Shown in pieces: positions 5,977 to 14,990 of a stretch of DNA of 30,146 bases. The stretch comes from Actinomycetota bacterium. GTDB taxonomy: Bacteria; Actinomycetota; Actinomycetes; Streptosporangiales; Streptosporangiaceae. The notes beneath the pieces are model-generated. The model had not been told where the DNA came from and searched no databases. It saw only the letters and a program-made list of their open reading frames with translations. The first letter of the stretch is position 1; every line of letters begins with the position of its first letter. The DNA lies in contig QGUZ01000024.1 of NCBI GenBank assembly GCA_003242605.1, positions 1 through 30,146 on the forward strand. Reading direction: 5' to 3'. A program made the position numbers and the translations under genes.

Positions 5977-8495
5977 CAGGCCCTCCGCAGGTCCAGCGCG
6001 ATGTCCAGAGCGGCCGCGGAGTGGGTGAGCGCGCCCACCGCGAGGTAGTCGACGCCGGTCTCGGCGACCTCGCGGGCCGTCTCCAGGGTGAGACCCCCGC
6101 TGGCCTCCAGCCGCGCCCGGCCGTTCACCAGGCGCACCGCCTCGGCGAGCTCCTCGACGGTGAAGTTGTCCAGCAGGATCTCCTGCGCGCCCGCGGCGAG
6201 CACGGGCGGGATCTGGTCGATGCGGTCCACCTCGACCTCGATCGGCAGGTCCGGGTACGCCGCCCGCACGGCGCGGAACGCCTTGTCCACCCCTCCCGCG
6301 GCCACCACGTGATTGTCCTTGATCAGAGCGGCGTCGGACAGCGACATTCGATGGTTGACACCGCCGCCGCAGCGGACCGCGTACTTCTCCAGCGCGCGCA
6401 GCCCGGGGAGGGTCTTGCGGCTGTCCCGGATCCTCGCCTTGGTGCCGGCCACCGCGGCCACCCAGCGCGCGGTGAGGGTGGCGACGCCGGACAGGTGGGT
6501 GAGGAAGTTGAGGGCGGTGCGCTCCGCGGTGAGGATGTCCCGGGCCGGTCCGGTGACGGTCATCAGCACCTCACCCGCCTTGACCCGGTCGCCGTCCTCG
6601 GCGTGCCGTACCGCGGTGACCCGGTTCGCGGAGACCACGGCGAGCACGGCCTCGGCGACCGGCAGGCCGGCGACGACGCCGTCGCGGCGCGCGACGAAGT
6701 CCGCCGTGGCGGTCTGCTCCGCCGGGATCGTCGCCCGGCTGGTCACGTCGCCCGCCTCGGCGAGGTCCTCCTCCAGCGCGGTCCGGACCAGGCGCAGCAC
6801 GGCCTGCGGGTCGAGCCCGGCCGCGGCCAGGTCGGCGTCGAGGTGCCGGGGAAGCACGGCGTCGTCGTGCGCCACGAAGGTCATCCCCCCATCCAGGGTC
6901 ACGTCGAGGTGGCCGAGCCACTCCGCATCATTCCGGTCCGGGAAGTCCTCGCGCCAGTGCGACCCTCGGGTCTCCTTGCGGGCGAGCGCGGCCGCGGTGA
7001 GCACGGTGGCCACGGTGAGCAGGTTCGTCGCCTCCCACGAGTCGACGCCGGGCGCCACCTCGACCGGGGTCCACCGGGCGTCCATGAGGAAGCGGGCCAC
7101 CTCGCGCAGGCTCTCCTCGCTGCGCAGCACGCCCGCGCCGCGGCTCATGTGCGTCTGGACGCGGGGCCGGACCCGCGGGTCGACGAGGCCGTGCGGCCGG
7201 GTGTCGGGGGCCGGGTCGCCGGGCAGCGGCCGCGGCCGGGCGAGGTCGCGGGCGATACGGCAGGCGAACACCAGCCCCTCGAGCAGCGAGTTCGAGGCGA
7301 GCCGGTTCGCGCCGTGCACGCCGGTGCACGCCACCTCGCCGCAGGCGTACAGGCCGGGCACGGTGGTACGGCCCCGCGTGTCGGTGAGCACGCCGCCGCC
7401 GGAGTAGTGGGCGGCGGGCACCACCGGGATCGGCTCGGTGACCGGGTCGATGCCGTGCTCCCGGCAGACCGCGTAGATCGTGGGGAACCGGGTGCGCCAC
7501 TTCTCCTCGCCGAAGTGCCGGGCGTCGAGGTAGACGTGGTCGGCGCCGGTCTGGCGCATCCGCCGCATGATCGCCTTGGCCACCACGTCGCGCGGGGCGA
7601 GGTCGGCGAGCTCGTGCACGTCCCGCATGAACCGCTCGCCGCTCTCGTCGATCAGGAAGGCGCCCTCGCCGCGCACCGCCTCGGAGATCAGCGGCTGCTG
7701 GCCGGTGGAGTCCTCGCCGAGCCACAGCACGGTGGGGTGGAACTGCACGAACTCCAGGTCGCGCACGACCGCCCCGGCGCGCAGCGCGAGCGCGAGCCCG
7801 TCGCCGGTGGACACCGCCGGGTTGGTGGTGGAGGCGTACACCTGGCCCATGCCGCCGGTGGCGAGCACGACCGCGCCGGCCCGCACCGCGCCCACGCCGT
7901 CCCGGGTGCCCTCCCCCATCACGTGCAGCGTGATGCCGCAGGCCCGCCCCTCGGCGTCGGTGAGCAGGTCGAGGGCGAGCGCGTGCTCGATCGTCTCGAT
8001 GCCCCGCCGCCGGGCGGCCTCGACGAGGGCGCGCTGCACCTCCACGCCGGTGGCGTCGCCGCCCGCGTGCACGATGCGGTTGCGCCGATGCCCGCCCTCG
8101 CGGCCGAGCCGCAGCTCGCCGTCCGGGCCGCGGTCGAACCGGGCGCCCTCGGTGATCAGCCAGCGCAGCGCCTCCGGCCCCTCGGTGACGAGCACCCGGA
8201 CCGCGTACTCGTCGCACAGCCCGGCCCCGGCGGCGAGCGTGTCGCTCAGGTGCGCGGCCGGGGTGTCGTCGGGGTCGACGACCGCGGCGATGCCGCCCTG
8301 GGCCCAGCGGGTGGACCCGGCGCTCAGCACGTCCTTGGTGACCACGAGCACCTTCGCGTCCGGGACCAGCTCGGCGTACCGGACCGCGACGGTGAGCCCG
8401 GCGATGCCGGAGCCGACGACCACGACGTCGGCGTGCACGGTCCAGCCGGGCTCAGGGGCGGTCAGCCGTCGGGGGAGGGCGGGTGCGCCGGTCAC
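5976..8495 (-). CDS. nadBC: Fused L-aspartate oxidase / nicotinate-nucleotide pyrophosphorylase (NadB-NadC)
   Basis: One uninterrupted 839-residue frame carries two NAD-synthesis enzymes. Residues about 1-535 are NadB, the FAD-dependent oxidase making iminoaspartate: dinucleotide motif VVVGSGIAGLT (Gly28, Gly30, Gly33), STRWAQGGIAAV, LEFVQFHPTVL, RGEGAFLIDESGERFM and HGANRLASNSLLEG. After a short linker, residues about 548-839 are NadC, the quinolinate phosphoribosyltransferase: LEEDLAEAGDVTS, TAERTALNFLTHLSGVAT, RDSRKTLPGLRALEKYAV, SDAALIKDNHV and EVEVDRIDQI. The GTG at 8493-8495 has GGAGG five bases upstream. NadA, which acts between them, is not in the window. Separate nadB and nadC genes are the usual arrangement. 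A missed frameshift joining two neighbouring genes is possible, but codon bias stays even across the junction. Confidence 0.92.
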   Translation of the reverse strand: MTGAPALPRRLTAPEPGWTVHADVVVVGSGIAGLTVAVRYAELVPDAKVLVVTKDVLSAGSTRWAQGGIAAVVDPDDTPAAHLSDTLAAGAGLCDEYAVRVLVTEGPEALRWLITEGARFDRGPDGELRLGREGGHRRNRIVHAGGDATGVEVQRALVEAARRRGIETIEHALALDLLTDAEGRACGITLHVMGEGTRDGVGAVRAGAVVLATGGMGQVYASTTNPAVSTGDGLALALRAGAVVRDLEFVQFHPTVLWLGEDSTGQQPLISEAVRGEGAFLIDESGERFMRDVHELADLAPRDVVAKAIMRRMRQTGADHVYLDARHFGEEKWRTRFPTIYAVCREHGIDPVTEPIPVVPAAHYSGGGVLTDTRGRTTVPGLYACGEVACTGVHGANRLASNSLLEGLVFACRIARDLARPRPLPGDPAPDTRPHGLVDPRVRPRVQTHMSRGAGVLRSEESLREVARFLMDARWTPVEVAPGVDSWEATNLLTVATVLTAAALARKETRGSHWREDFPDRNDAEWLGHLDVTLDGGMTFVAHDDAVLPRHLDADLAAAGLDPQAVLRLVRTALEEDLAEAGDVTSRATIPAEQTATADFVARRDGVVAGLPVAEAVLAVVSANRVTAVRHAEDGDRVKAGEVLMTVTGPARDILTAERTALNFLTHLSGVATLTARWVAAVAGTKARIRDSRKTLPGLRALEKYAVRCGGGVNHRMSLSDAALIKDNHVVAAGGVDKAFRAVRAAYPDLPIEVEVDRIDQIPPVLAAGAQEILLDNFTVEELAEAVRLVNGRARLEASGGLTLETAREVAETGVDYLAVGALTHSAAALDIALDLRRA

Positions 8496-8522
8496 ATCGG
8501 CCTCCGGGGGTCGTGCCTGAAT

Positions 8523-8537
8523 TCGTCAACATGACGA
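8523..8537. promoter_or_regulatory. Inverted repeat upstream of nadB-nadC, candidate operator
   Basis: TCGTCA and TGACGA form a perfect 6-bp inverted repeat around ACA in the 85-base gap between panC and the fusion gene, 28 bases before the GTG. It sits in the only relatively AT-rich patch of that gap. The regulator is unknown. Confidence 0.4.
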
Positions 8538-8580
8538 TAACGTGTCCCCGGCCGCGGCCGATTCCCGGGGCCGCCCTGGC

Positions 8581-9444
8581 TCACTCCCCGCGCGGCGGCA
8601 GCGTGACCGTGACGTTGTCGATGAGCCGGGTGGTGCCGACCCGCGCGGCGACGGCGAGCACGGCCTCGCCGACGTGGTCCTCGCCCACCTCCTCGAACGT
8701 CGCCGGGTCGGCGAGCACGACGTAGTCGACCTGCAGCGGGGCCGCGTCGAGCACGGCCCGGGTCGCCGCGACGATCTCGGCCGGGGTACGGCGGGCCGCG
8801 CCCTCGCGCAGCGCGCGGGAGAGGGCGAGCGCGATCTCGCGCTCCTCCGGCGACAGGTACCGGTTGCGGCTCGACATCGCCAGGCCGTCCGGCTCGCGCA
8901 CGATCGGCGCGCCGATGATGCGCACCGGGACGTCGAGGTCGGTGACCATGCGCCGGATCATGGCGAGCTGCTGGGCGTCCTTCTGGCCGAAGATCGCCAC
9001 GTCGGGGCGGATCAGGTTGAACAGCTTGAGCACCACGGTGAGCACGCCGTCGAAGTGGCCGGGCCGGAAACGCCCCTCGACGATCGTGCCCATGCGGCCG
9101 GAGGAGACGCCCACCTGCCGGTCCGGCGGGTACATCACCTCGGCCGACGGCGCGAAGATCAGGTTCACCCCCTCGGCGCGGCACGCTGCCACGTCCGCGT
9201 CGAAGGTCCGCGGGTACCGGTCGTAGTCCTCCCCCGGCCCGAACTGGAGGGGGTTGACGAAGATGCTCACCGCGACGAGGTCGGCGTGCTTCCTGGCGAG
9301 CCGGATCAGCGACAGGTGGCCCTCGTGGAGCGCCCCCATCGTCGGTACCAGGGCGAGCGTGGGCGAGCCCGGGCCGCCGGTGAGCCCGAGCTTGGCGCGC
9401 GCCTCGGCCAGCTCGCTCCGGTCGCGGGCGATGATCAGGTCCAT
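8581..9444 (-). CDS. panC: Pantothenate synthetase
   Basis: A 287-residue ATP-dependent ligase joining pantoate and beta-alanine to give pantothenate. The nucleotidyltransferase signature PTMGALHEGH (residues 34-43) is followed by VSIFVNPLQFGPGEDYDRYP, GRFRPGHFDGVLTVV, FGQKDAQQLAMIRRM and the KMSKS-like segment LAMSSRNRYLS. Length and motif order are normal. Its start overlaps the end of the DUF2520 gene by 10 bases, so the two are probably translated together. The product feeds coaX two genes downstream. PanB, panD and panE are not in the window. Confidence 0.96.
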   Translation of the reverse strand: MDLIIARDRSELAEARAKLGLTGGPGSPTLALVPTMGALHEGHLSLIRLARKHADLVAVSIFVNPLQFGPGEDYDRYPRTFDADVAACRAEGVNLIFAPSAEVMYPPDRQVGVSSGRMGTIVEGRFRPGHFDGVLTVVLKLFNLIRPDVAIFGQKDAQQLAMIRRMVTDLDVPVRIIGAPIVREPDGLAMSSRNRYLSPEEREIALALSRALREGAARRTPAEIVAATRAVLDAAPLQVDYVVLADPATFEEVGEDHVGEAVLAVAARVGTTRLIDNVTVTLPPRGE

Positions 9445-10328
9445 CGGTTTCCCCCCAGTGCGTCGAGCAGCCGCTCGGCCTGCTCCGGCTTGAGCAATCC
9501 CGCGGCGAGCGCCCGGTCGGCGGTGAGCCGGGCCAGGGCGACGTAGGCGTCGGCCGCCTCGGGCGCGGCGAGGATGAGCGCGTCCACGTGCTTGCGCACC
9601 GTGCCGGCGTCGCCGCGCACCACCGGCCCGGTGAGCCCGGCCATGCCGAGCCGCAGCGCGTTGTCGAGGGCGGCGCCGAGCAGCGGGCCGAGCATGCGCC
9701 CGGGGTGCTCCACGCCGATCTTCGCCAGCAGCTGCTCGGACTCGGCGACCAGGGTCACCATGTGGTTCGCCGCGCTCGCCAGCGCCGCGTGGTAGAGCGC
9801 CCGGTCCTTCTCCTCGATCCAGGCGGGCTCCCCGCCCATCTCGATCACCAGGGCCTCGGCGACCGGGCGCAGCGGATCGGGCGCGGTGACGCCGAAGAAG
9901 CAGCCGGTGAGCCGGCGCAGGTCGTCGTCGCGGCCGGTGAAGGTCATCACGGGATGGAGCGCGAGCGGCAGCGCCCCGGCCCGGGTGGCCGGGTCGAACA
10001 CGGCGAGGCCGTACGCGCCGCTGCAGTGCACGAGCAGCTTGCCGCGCAGGTTCACGCCGGTGGCCACGAGGCCGGAGACGAGGCCGGGGAGCACGTCGTC
10101 GGGGACGGTGAGCAGCACCAGCCCGGCGGCCTCGACCACCTCCTCCGGCCGCACGATCTCGGTGACACCGAGGCGTTCCACGGCGCGGCGACGGGAGGCG
10201 TCGGAGACGCCGCTCGCGGCGACGACGCGGTGGCCGGCCTGCGCGAGGGCGGCGCCGAGCGCCGAGCCGACCCGTCCGGCCCCGACGACGCCCACGTCGA
10301 GTCGCGCCGGGCGATCACTGAGGTCCAT
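9435..10328 (-). CDS. Rossmann-fold DUF2520 protein, possible ketopantoate reductase-like oxidoreductase
   Basis: A 297-residue protein with an N-terminal NAD(P)-binding Rossmann fold (DVGVVGAGRVGSALGAALA, residues about 11-29) and an all-helical C-terminal domain of the DUF2520 type, containing LVHCSGAYG, PLALHPVMTFTG and LYHAALASAANHMVTLV. The build resembles 6-phosphogluconate dehydrogenase-like reductases such as ketopantoate reductase. Overlap with panC, and the absence of a panE here, make an NADPH-dependent ketopantoate reductase role attractive, but that is inference. The ATG at 10326-10328 has only a weak ribosome binding site. A TACGCT -10-like hexamer lies upstream on the minus strand (10428-10433). 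It is probably the first gene of the panC/nadBC/coaX unit. Confidence 0.8.
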   Translation of the reverse strand: MDLSDRPARLDVGVVGAGRVGSALGAALAQAGHRVVAASGVSDASRRRAVERLGVTEIVRPEEVVEAAGLVLLTVPDDVLPGLVSGLVATGVNLRGKLLVHCSGAYGLAVFDPATRAGALPLALHPVMTFTGRDDDLRRLTGCFFGVTAPDPLRPVAEALVIEMGGEPAWIEEKDRALYHAALASAANHMVTLVAESEQLLAKIGVEHPGRMLGPLLGAALDNALRLGMAGLTGPVVRGDAGTVRKHVDALILAAPEAADAYVALARLTADRALAAGLLKPEQAERLLDALGGNRWT

Positions 10329-10584
10329 GACTTCGTCCCATCGCCATCGGGTCTGGCGGCGGTCCGCGGCGGCCCGCGGGCGTGCGCCCGGACCGCCTCG
10401 GGCCGTCCGGCCACGGCAGTCGGCCCCAGCGTAACTTGTGCCGCCCCGGCCGGTCGCCGGAGGTCACCGCGCCGGGGGCGGGCCGGGGCGGCGGCAGGCT
10501 CCCGCGCCGAGCGCGCCGGCTGCCGCCGTGCCGTACGCGCCGGAGCGCGCACGGCGGGGCGGCGTGCCGGTAGCGTCGTGTCGC
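10329..10584. other. Divergent intergenic region between DUF2520 and methyltransferase genes
   Basis: No gene is seen. It holds -10-like hexamers for both directions: TACGCT on the minus strand (10428-10433) and TAGCGT on the plus strand (10571-10576). No convincing -35 elements accompany them. Confidence 0.4.
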
Positions 10585-11556
10585 GTGTGGCTCACCTGGC
10601 GGGAGGCGATCCGGCGCGCCCTGTACGGCGAGGCCGGCTTCTACCTCCGCGAGCGGCCCGCGGGGCACTTCCGCACCTCGGTCGCGGCCTCGCCGGTCTT
10701 CGCCGAGGCGATCGGCCGCCTGCTCGCCGACGTCGACGCCCGGCTCGGGCACCCCGCCGTGCTCGACTTCGTGGACATGGGCGCGGGGGACGGCACGCTC
10801 GCGGCGCGCGTGCTCGCGCTCGCCCGGCCGGAGCTCGCCGCCCGGCTGCGGGTCACCGCGGTGGAGCTCGCCCCGCGCCCGCCCGGCCTGCCCGAGCGCA
10901 TCGCGTGGACCCGCACCGTGCCGGACCGGCTGCGCGGCCTCGTGGTGGCGAACGAGTGGCTCGACAACGTCCCGCTCGACGTCGCCGAGCTGACCGAGCA
11001 CGGCCCGCGGCTCGTGCTCGTCGACCCGCGCACCGGCGCCGAGCGGCTCGGCGGCGAGCCGTGCGCCGCGGACCTCGCCTGGCTGGAGCGCTGGTGGCCG
11101 CTGCGCAGGCCCGGCGACCGGGCGGAGATCGGCCGGCCGCGGGACGAGGCGTGGGCCGCGCTGGTCGGCCGGATCGACCGCGGGCTCGCGGTCGCCGCCG
11201 ACTACGCCCACTCCCTGCGCGACCGGCCGCCGGGCGGCACGCTCGCCGCCTACCGGGAGGGCCGCACGGTCCCGCCGGTGCCCGACGGCTCGTGCGACAT
11301 CACCGCGCACGTCGCGCTCGACGCGGTCGCCGCGGCCGGGGAGCGGGCGGGCGCGACCGCGACCGAGCTCACCACCCAGCGCGAGGCGCTGCGCGCCCTC
11401 GGCGTCACCGGCGCCCCGCCGCCGCTCCACCTCGCCCGCACCGATCCGCGCGCCTACCTGCGCGCGCTCGCCCGGGCCGGCGAGGAGGCCGAGCTCATCG
11501 ACCCGGCCGGTCTCGGCGCGTTCGGCTGGCTCGCTCAGCGGGTGAACCTCCCCTGA
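10585..11556 (+). CDS. SAM-dependent methyltransferase, MidA/NDUFAF7-like (DUF185)
   Basis: About 323 residues. The opening VWLTWREAIRRALYGEAGFY and then RPAGHFRTSV match the N-terminal signature of the MidA/NDUFAF7 family. The AdoMet-binding loop is VDMGAGDGTLAARVL (about residues 65-80), followed by AVELAPRPPG and ANEWLDNVPLDV, the family's ANE-D-P motif. In mitochondria this family methylates an arginine of the NDUFS2 subunit of complex I, the homologue of NuoD; bacterial substrates are uncertain. An orphan nuoD paralog lies about 5 kb away. The GTG at 10585 is chosen because the frame upstream is Pro/Arg-rich and unlike the family, and TAGCGT lies 8 nt before it (possible leaderless start). 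The gene is convergent with the ABC permease, with 5 bases between stops. Confidence 0.78.
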   Translation: MWLTWREAIRRALYGEAGFYLRERPAGHFRTSVAASPVFAEAIGRLLADVDARLGHPAVLDFVDMGAGDGTLAARVLALARPELAARLRVTAVELAPRPPGLPERIAWTRTVPDRLRGLVVANEWLDNVPLDVAELTEHGPRLVLVDPRTGAERLGGEPCAADLAWLERWWPLRRPGDRAEIGRPRDEAWAALVGRIDRGLAVAADYAHSLRDRPPGGTLAAYREGRTVPPVPDGSCDITAHVALDAVAAAGERAGATATELTTQREALRALGVTGAPPPLHLARTDPRAYLRALARAGEEAELIDPAGLGAFGWLAQRVNLP

Positions 11557-11561
11557 CGCCG

Positions 11562-13361
11562 CTAGGCGGCCTCCGCGGCGAGCTCCCGGGCCACCGAGCG
11601 GCGCGCCGCCAGGCGGGCGGGCAGGGCGGTGAGCGCCGCGGTGGCCAGGAGGGTGCCGAGCGCAGCGCCGGCCATCCAGGACGGCCGCGGCGGGACCGAG
11701 TTTCCCGTGGCGAACAGCAGGTACACGAGGAAGCCCAGCGGCACGCCGAGGACGGCCCCGGGCAGGCCGGGCAGCAGCTGGGCGGCGGACAGCGCGGTGG
11801 TGACCTGGCCCGGGGTGGCGCCGAGCGCGCGGGCGATCGCCATGGTCGCCCGGGCCTCCATCGCGGTGGTCCAGGTGAAGGTGAGGATGTTGACGATCGC
11901 GAGCGCGACCAGCAGCACGGTGATCGCGAGCATCAGCCGGCGGTCGTGCAGGCCGCGCAGGTTGGGCAGGGCGACCGAGCCGTCGAGGCCGTAGCCCCGC
12001 TCCCGCTGGGCGTGGACGGTCAGCAGGACGGTGATCGCGACCACGGTGGTGGCGGTGGTGCACGCCTGCAGTACGGCACGGCCCGGCCGGCGGGCGGCGA
12101 GCCGGAGCCCGAGCAGCAGGGGCGTGGGCAGCGGCGCGGTCAGCGCGTTGAGCAGCGGCCGGTGGCGCGGCCGGCGGGCGGAGGCGGCGAGCGCCGTGAC
12201 GGTCGCCGTGCGCATGGCGTGCAGCGTGGGCCCCAGCGCGGCGAGCACCGCCACCGCCACGGCGAGGACGGTGGCCGCGACGACGGCGCCGGCCGTCGGC
12301 TCGGCGTCGCCGATCCGGCTGGCGGTGGGGGCGGCGACGACGGGCAGAGCGAGGCGGGCGAGCGCCAGCCCGAGCGCGTCGCCGGCCAGCGCCGCCGCCA
12401 GGTACTCGGTGAGCAGGGCGGCGGCGATCAGGCCCGGCCCGGCGCCGACGGCCTTGAGCAGCCCGGCCCGGCGGGTCTGCTCGGCGACGCGCCCCGCGGC
12501 GAGCGTCGCCACCCCGGTGACGGCGAGGAAGCCGAGCATCCAGCCGCCGATGACGAGGATCGGCTGCGCGTTCCGGAGGATCACCTTGTCGTGCTGGGCG
12601 GTGAACTGCCAGGAGCGGAAGGTGGGCCGGAAGACGCGGACGGGGTGGTCGTCGGGGACGGTGTGGCGGAAGGTGTCGGCCGCGGCGGGGTCGCGCAGCC
12701 TGAGGTCGATGGCCGTGGTCACCGGGAGGTCCCGGGACCGCGCCAGCGCCCGGGCGTCCGCGGCGGTCATCCAGGCCAGGCCGGTGTAGTCGCTGGGGCC
12801 GCCGTACGGGCCGATCTGCGCGCCCCACGGATAGATGGAGGTGGCCGCGGTGACGGCGATCCCCACGACGGGGTAGGAGCGGCCGGCGATGGTGACGCGG
12901 TCGCCGACGCCCACGCCGAGCGCGTCGGCGAAGCCGCGTTCGAGGACGGTGCCGCCGGGCCGTACCCACCGTCCGTCGGTGACGAGCGGACGGTTGACCG
13001 GGCCGGGCCGCTCGGCGAAGCCGTGCACCACCACCGGGGAGGCCACCGCGCCGCGCGCGGTGAGCTCGGCGTAGACGATGCGGTAGGGGCCGTGGTGGGC
13101 GACCACGTCGGGGCGGTCGGTGAGCGAGGCCAGCGCGGCGCTCACCTCGGGGCCCGACTCGCCGGAGAGCACCACCACGTCCGGCCCGGCGGTGGCCGCG
13201 CGGGTATGCGCGTACAGCGCGTCGCTCACCCCGTGCAGGGAGAGCCCCAGCGCCATCGTGGCGGTGGCCACGGTCACCGAGAGCAACAGCATCGCGGCCT
13301 GGGCCGGGTGGCGGCGCACGTTGGCCAGGGCCAGGCGTACGGCGAGCAGCAGGGAGCCCAC
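11562..13361 (-). CDS. ABC transporter permease, FtsX/MacB-type with two FtsX domains
   Basis: A 599-residue inner-membrane permease. One membrane helix near residues 22-44 (AAMLLLSVTVATATMALGL) precedes a large extracytoplasmic domain to about residue 260. Clusters of hydrophobic helices follow at about 270-390 and, after a fifth helix near 440, at 480-590. Each cluster fits an FtsX-like domain, including EQTRRAGLLKAVGAGPG and EARATMAIARALGATPGQ, the cytoplasmic coupling segments. GTG at 13359-13361 has GGAGG nine bases upstream, and only 4 bases separate it from the ATPase stop. With the neighbouring ATPase it forms a complete exporter or mechanotransmission transporter. Substrate is unknown; the PadR gene in the operon suggests inducible export of a toxic compound. 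Confidence 0.88.
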   Translation of the reverse strand: MGSLLLAVRLALANVRRHPAQAAMLLLSVTVATATMALGLSLHGVSDALYAHTRAATAGPDVVVLSGESGPEVSAALASLTDRPDVVAHHGPYRIVYAELTARGAVASPVVVHGFAERPGPVNRPLVTDGRWVRPGGTVLERGFADALGVGVGDRVTIAGRSYPVVGIAVTAATSIYPWGAQIGPYGGPSDYTGLAWMTAADARALARSRDLPVTTAIDLRLRDPAAADTFRHTVPDDHPVRVFRPTFRSWQFTAQHDKVILRNAQPILVIGGWMLGFLAVTGVATLAAGRVAEQTRRAGLLKAVGAGPGLIAAALLTEYLAAALAGDALGLALARLALPVVAAPTASRIGDAEPTAGAVVAATVLAVAVAVLAALGPTLHAMRTATVTALAASARRPRHRPLLNALTAPLPTPLLLGLRLAARRPGRAVLQACTTATTVVAITVLLTVHAQRERGYGLDGSVALPNLRGLHDRRLMLAITVLLVALAIVNILTFTWTTAMEARATMAIARALGATPGQVTTALSAAQLLPGLPGAVLGVPLGFLVYLLFATGNSVPPRPSWMAGAALGTLLATAALTALPARLAARRSVARELAAEAA

Positions 13362-13365
13362 GCGG

Positions 13366-14102
<737 letters not shown>

Positions 14103-14106
<4 letters not shown>

Positions 14107-14636
14107 CCTCCCCCGGCCGCGTCGCCGGCCCCGGACCAGGCCCGCTCACACGCGTCCAGCCAGCGCAGATCGGCCTGCAGCCGCAGCACGATCCCCTCCA
14201 GCAGCGGCCCGGCGCCGGACTCCGCGGGCTCGGCCAGCGCCGCCTGCTGCACCTCGCGCAGGCGGCGCATCACCTCCCGGCGCTGCGCCGCCACGAGCGC
14301 CACCGGGTCGGCGAGCCGGGTCGCCGCGGCGGCGGTGAGCTTCAGGTGGAACTCGGCCAGGTCCGGTTTCGGCCAGCCCACCTCGTTCAGCCAGGCGGCC
14401 ACCCGTTCCCGCCCGGCCGGCGTCAGCGCGTACACCTTGCGCTCCGGCCGCTCGGGGAGGCCCGCGGCGCGCTCGGCGACGACGAGCCCCGCCCGCTCCA
14501 GCCGGGCGAGCGTCACGTAGATCTGCCCGCGGTTGAGGGACTCCCCGAGGGGACCGAGAGCGCGCCGCAGCCGGGTGTGCAGGTGGTACCCGTGCGCCGG
14601 CTCCTTGGCGAGGAACGCCAGCACCGCATCCTGCAT
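14103..14636 (-). CDS. PadR-family transcriptional regulator
   Basis: A 177-residue regulator. Residues 1-80 form the PadR winged helix: MQDAVLAFLAKEPAHGYHLH, GQIYVTLARLERAGLVV and ERKVYALTPAGRERVAAWL. The C-terminal half is a helical dimerisation domain. PadR proteins repress an adjacent gene, often an exporter, until a ligand binds. Here padR is the first gene of the exporter operon and overlaps the ATPase, so it probably represses itself and the pump together. The ATG at 14634-14636 has AGGGGA upstream, which lies inside the 14-bp tandem repeat described separately. The bound compound is unknown. Confidence 0.92.
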
Positions 14637-14641
14637 GCCGT

Positions 14642-14703
14642 CCCCTAACGGTTGGCCCCTAACGGTTGGCTAATAGATAGCGGTTAGCCATCAAGAGTGT
14701 CAA
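14642..14703 (-). promoter_or_regulatory. padR promoter with operator-like repeats
   Basis: On the minus strand a perfect -35 TTGACA (14698-14703) is followed after 18 bases by TATCTA (14674-14679). The -10 lies within an inverted repeat, GGCTAA (14668-14673) and TTAGCC (14684-14689). Next comes a perfect 14-bp tandem duplication CCCCTAACGGTTGG (14642-14655 and 14656-14669), whose gene-proximal copy includes the ribosome binding site. All share a TAACCG/CTAAC core, which fits repeated sites for the encoded regulator. Confidence 0.65.
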
Positions 14704-14990
14704 ACCGGGGCAAGCACTGACATCACCGGACGCGCGGGCAGGCCCTCGGGTCGGCCCCCGCCGGGGCCGTGCGAGCAGGGCGGGACGCCACGGGCGACCG
14801 GTGCGGACGCCGGCCGTCACCGGCGCGGGCCTCGCCCCGCCGCCGTCCGGGTACGGCCGGCCGTACCCGCCCGGCGCAGGACGCGGAGGCGCGGCCGCCG
14901 CCGTGGAACACCCGCGGCGAAGTCGGCCACGTCCGGATCACCCGGGCCGGCGGCCGCCGCGCCGTACCCGGGCACGTGGGCGGGAAAGGC
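14704..14990. other. Noncoding region between P450 3' end and padR promoter, with a 22-bp palindrome
   Basis: No gene is supported. The only strong structure is a perfect palindrome, CGGGTACGGCC (14848-14858) followed by GGCCGTACCCG (14859-14869). It could act as a P450 transcript terminator or as a protein-binding site. Confidence 0.5.

Noticed and set aside
6021..8534. An 837-codon plus-strand frame opposite nadB-nadC
   Set aside because: It mirrors the codon periodicity of the real gene, has no family motif, and is rich in Arg, Gly, His and Val as shadow frames are.
10315..12969. An 884-codon minus-strand frame through the methyltransferase and permease
   Set aside because: Arg/Pro/Ala-rich shadow; the permease occupies another frame of the same strand with real membrane helices.
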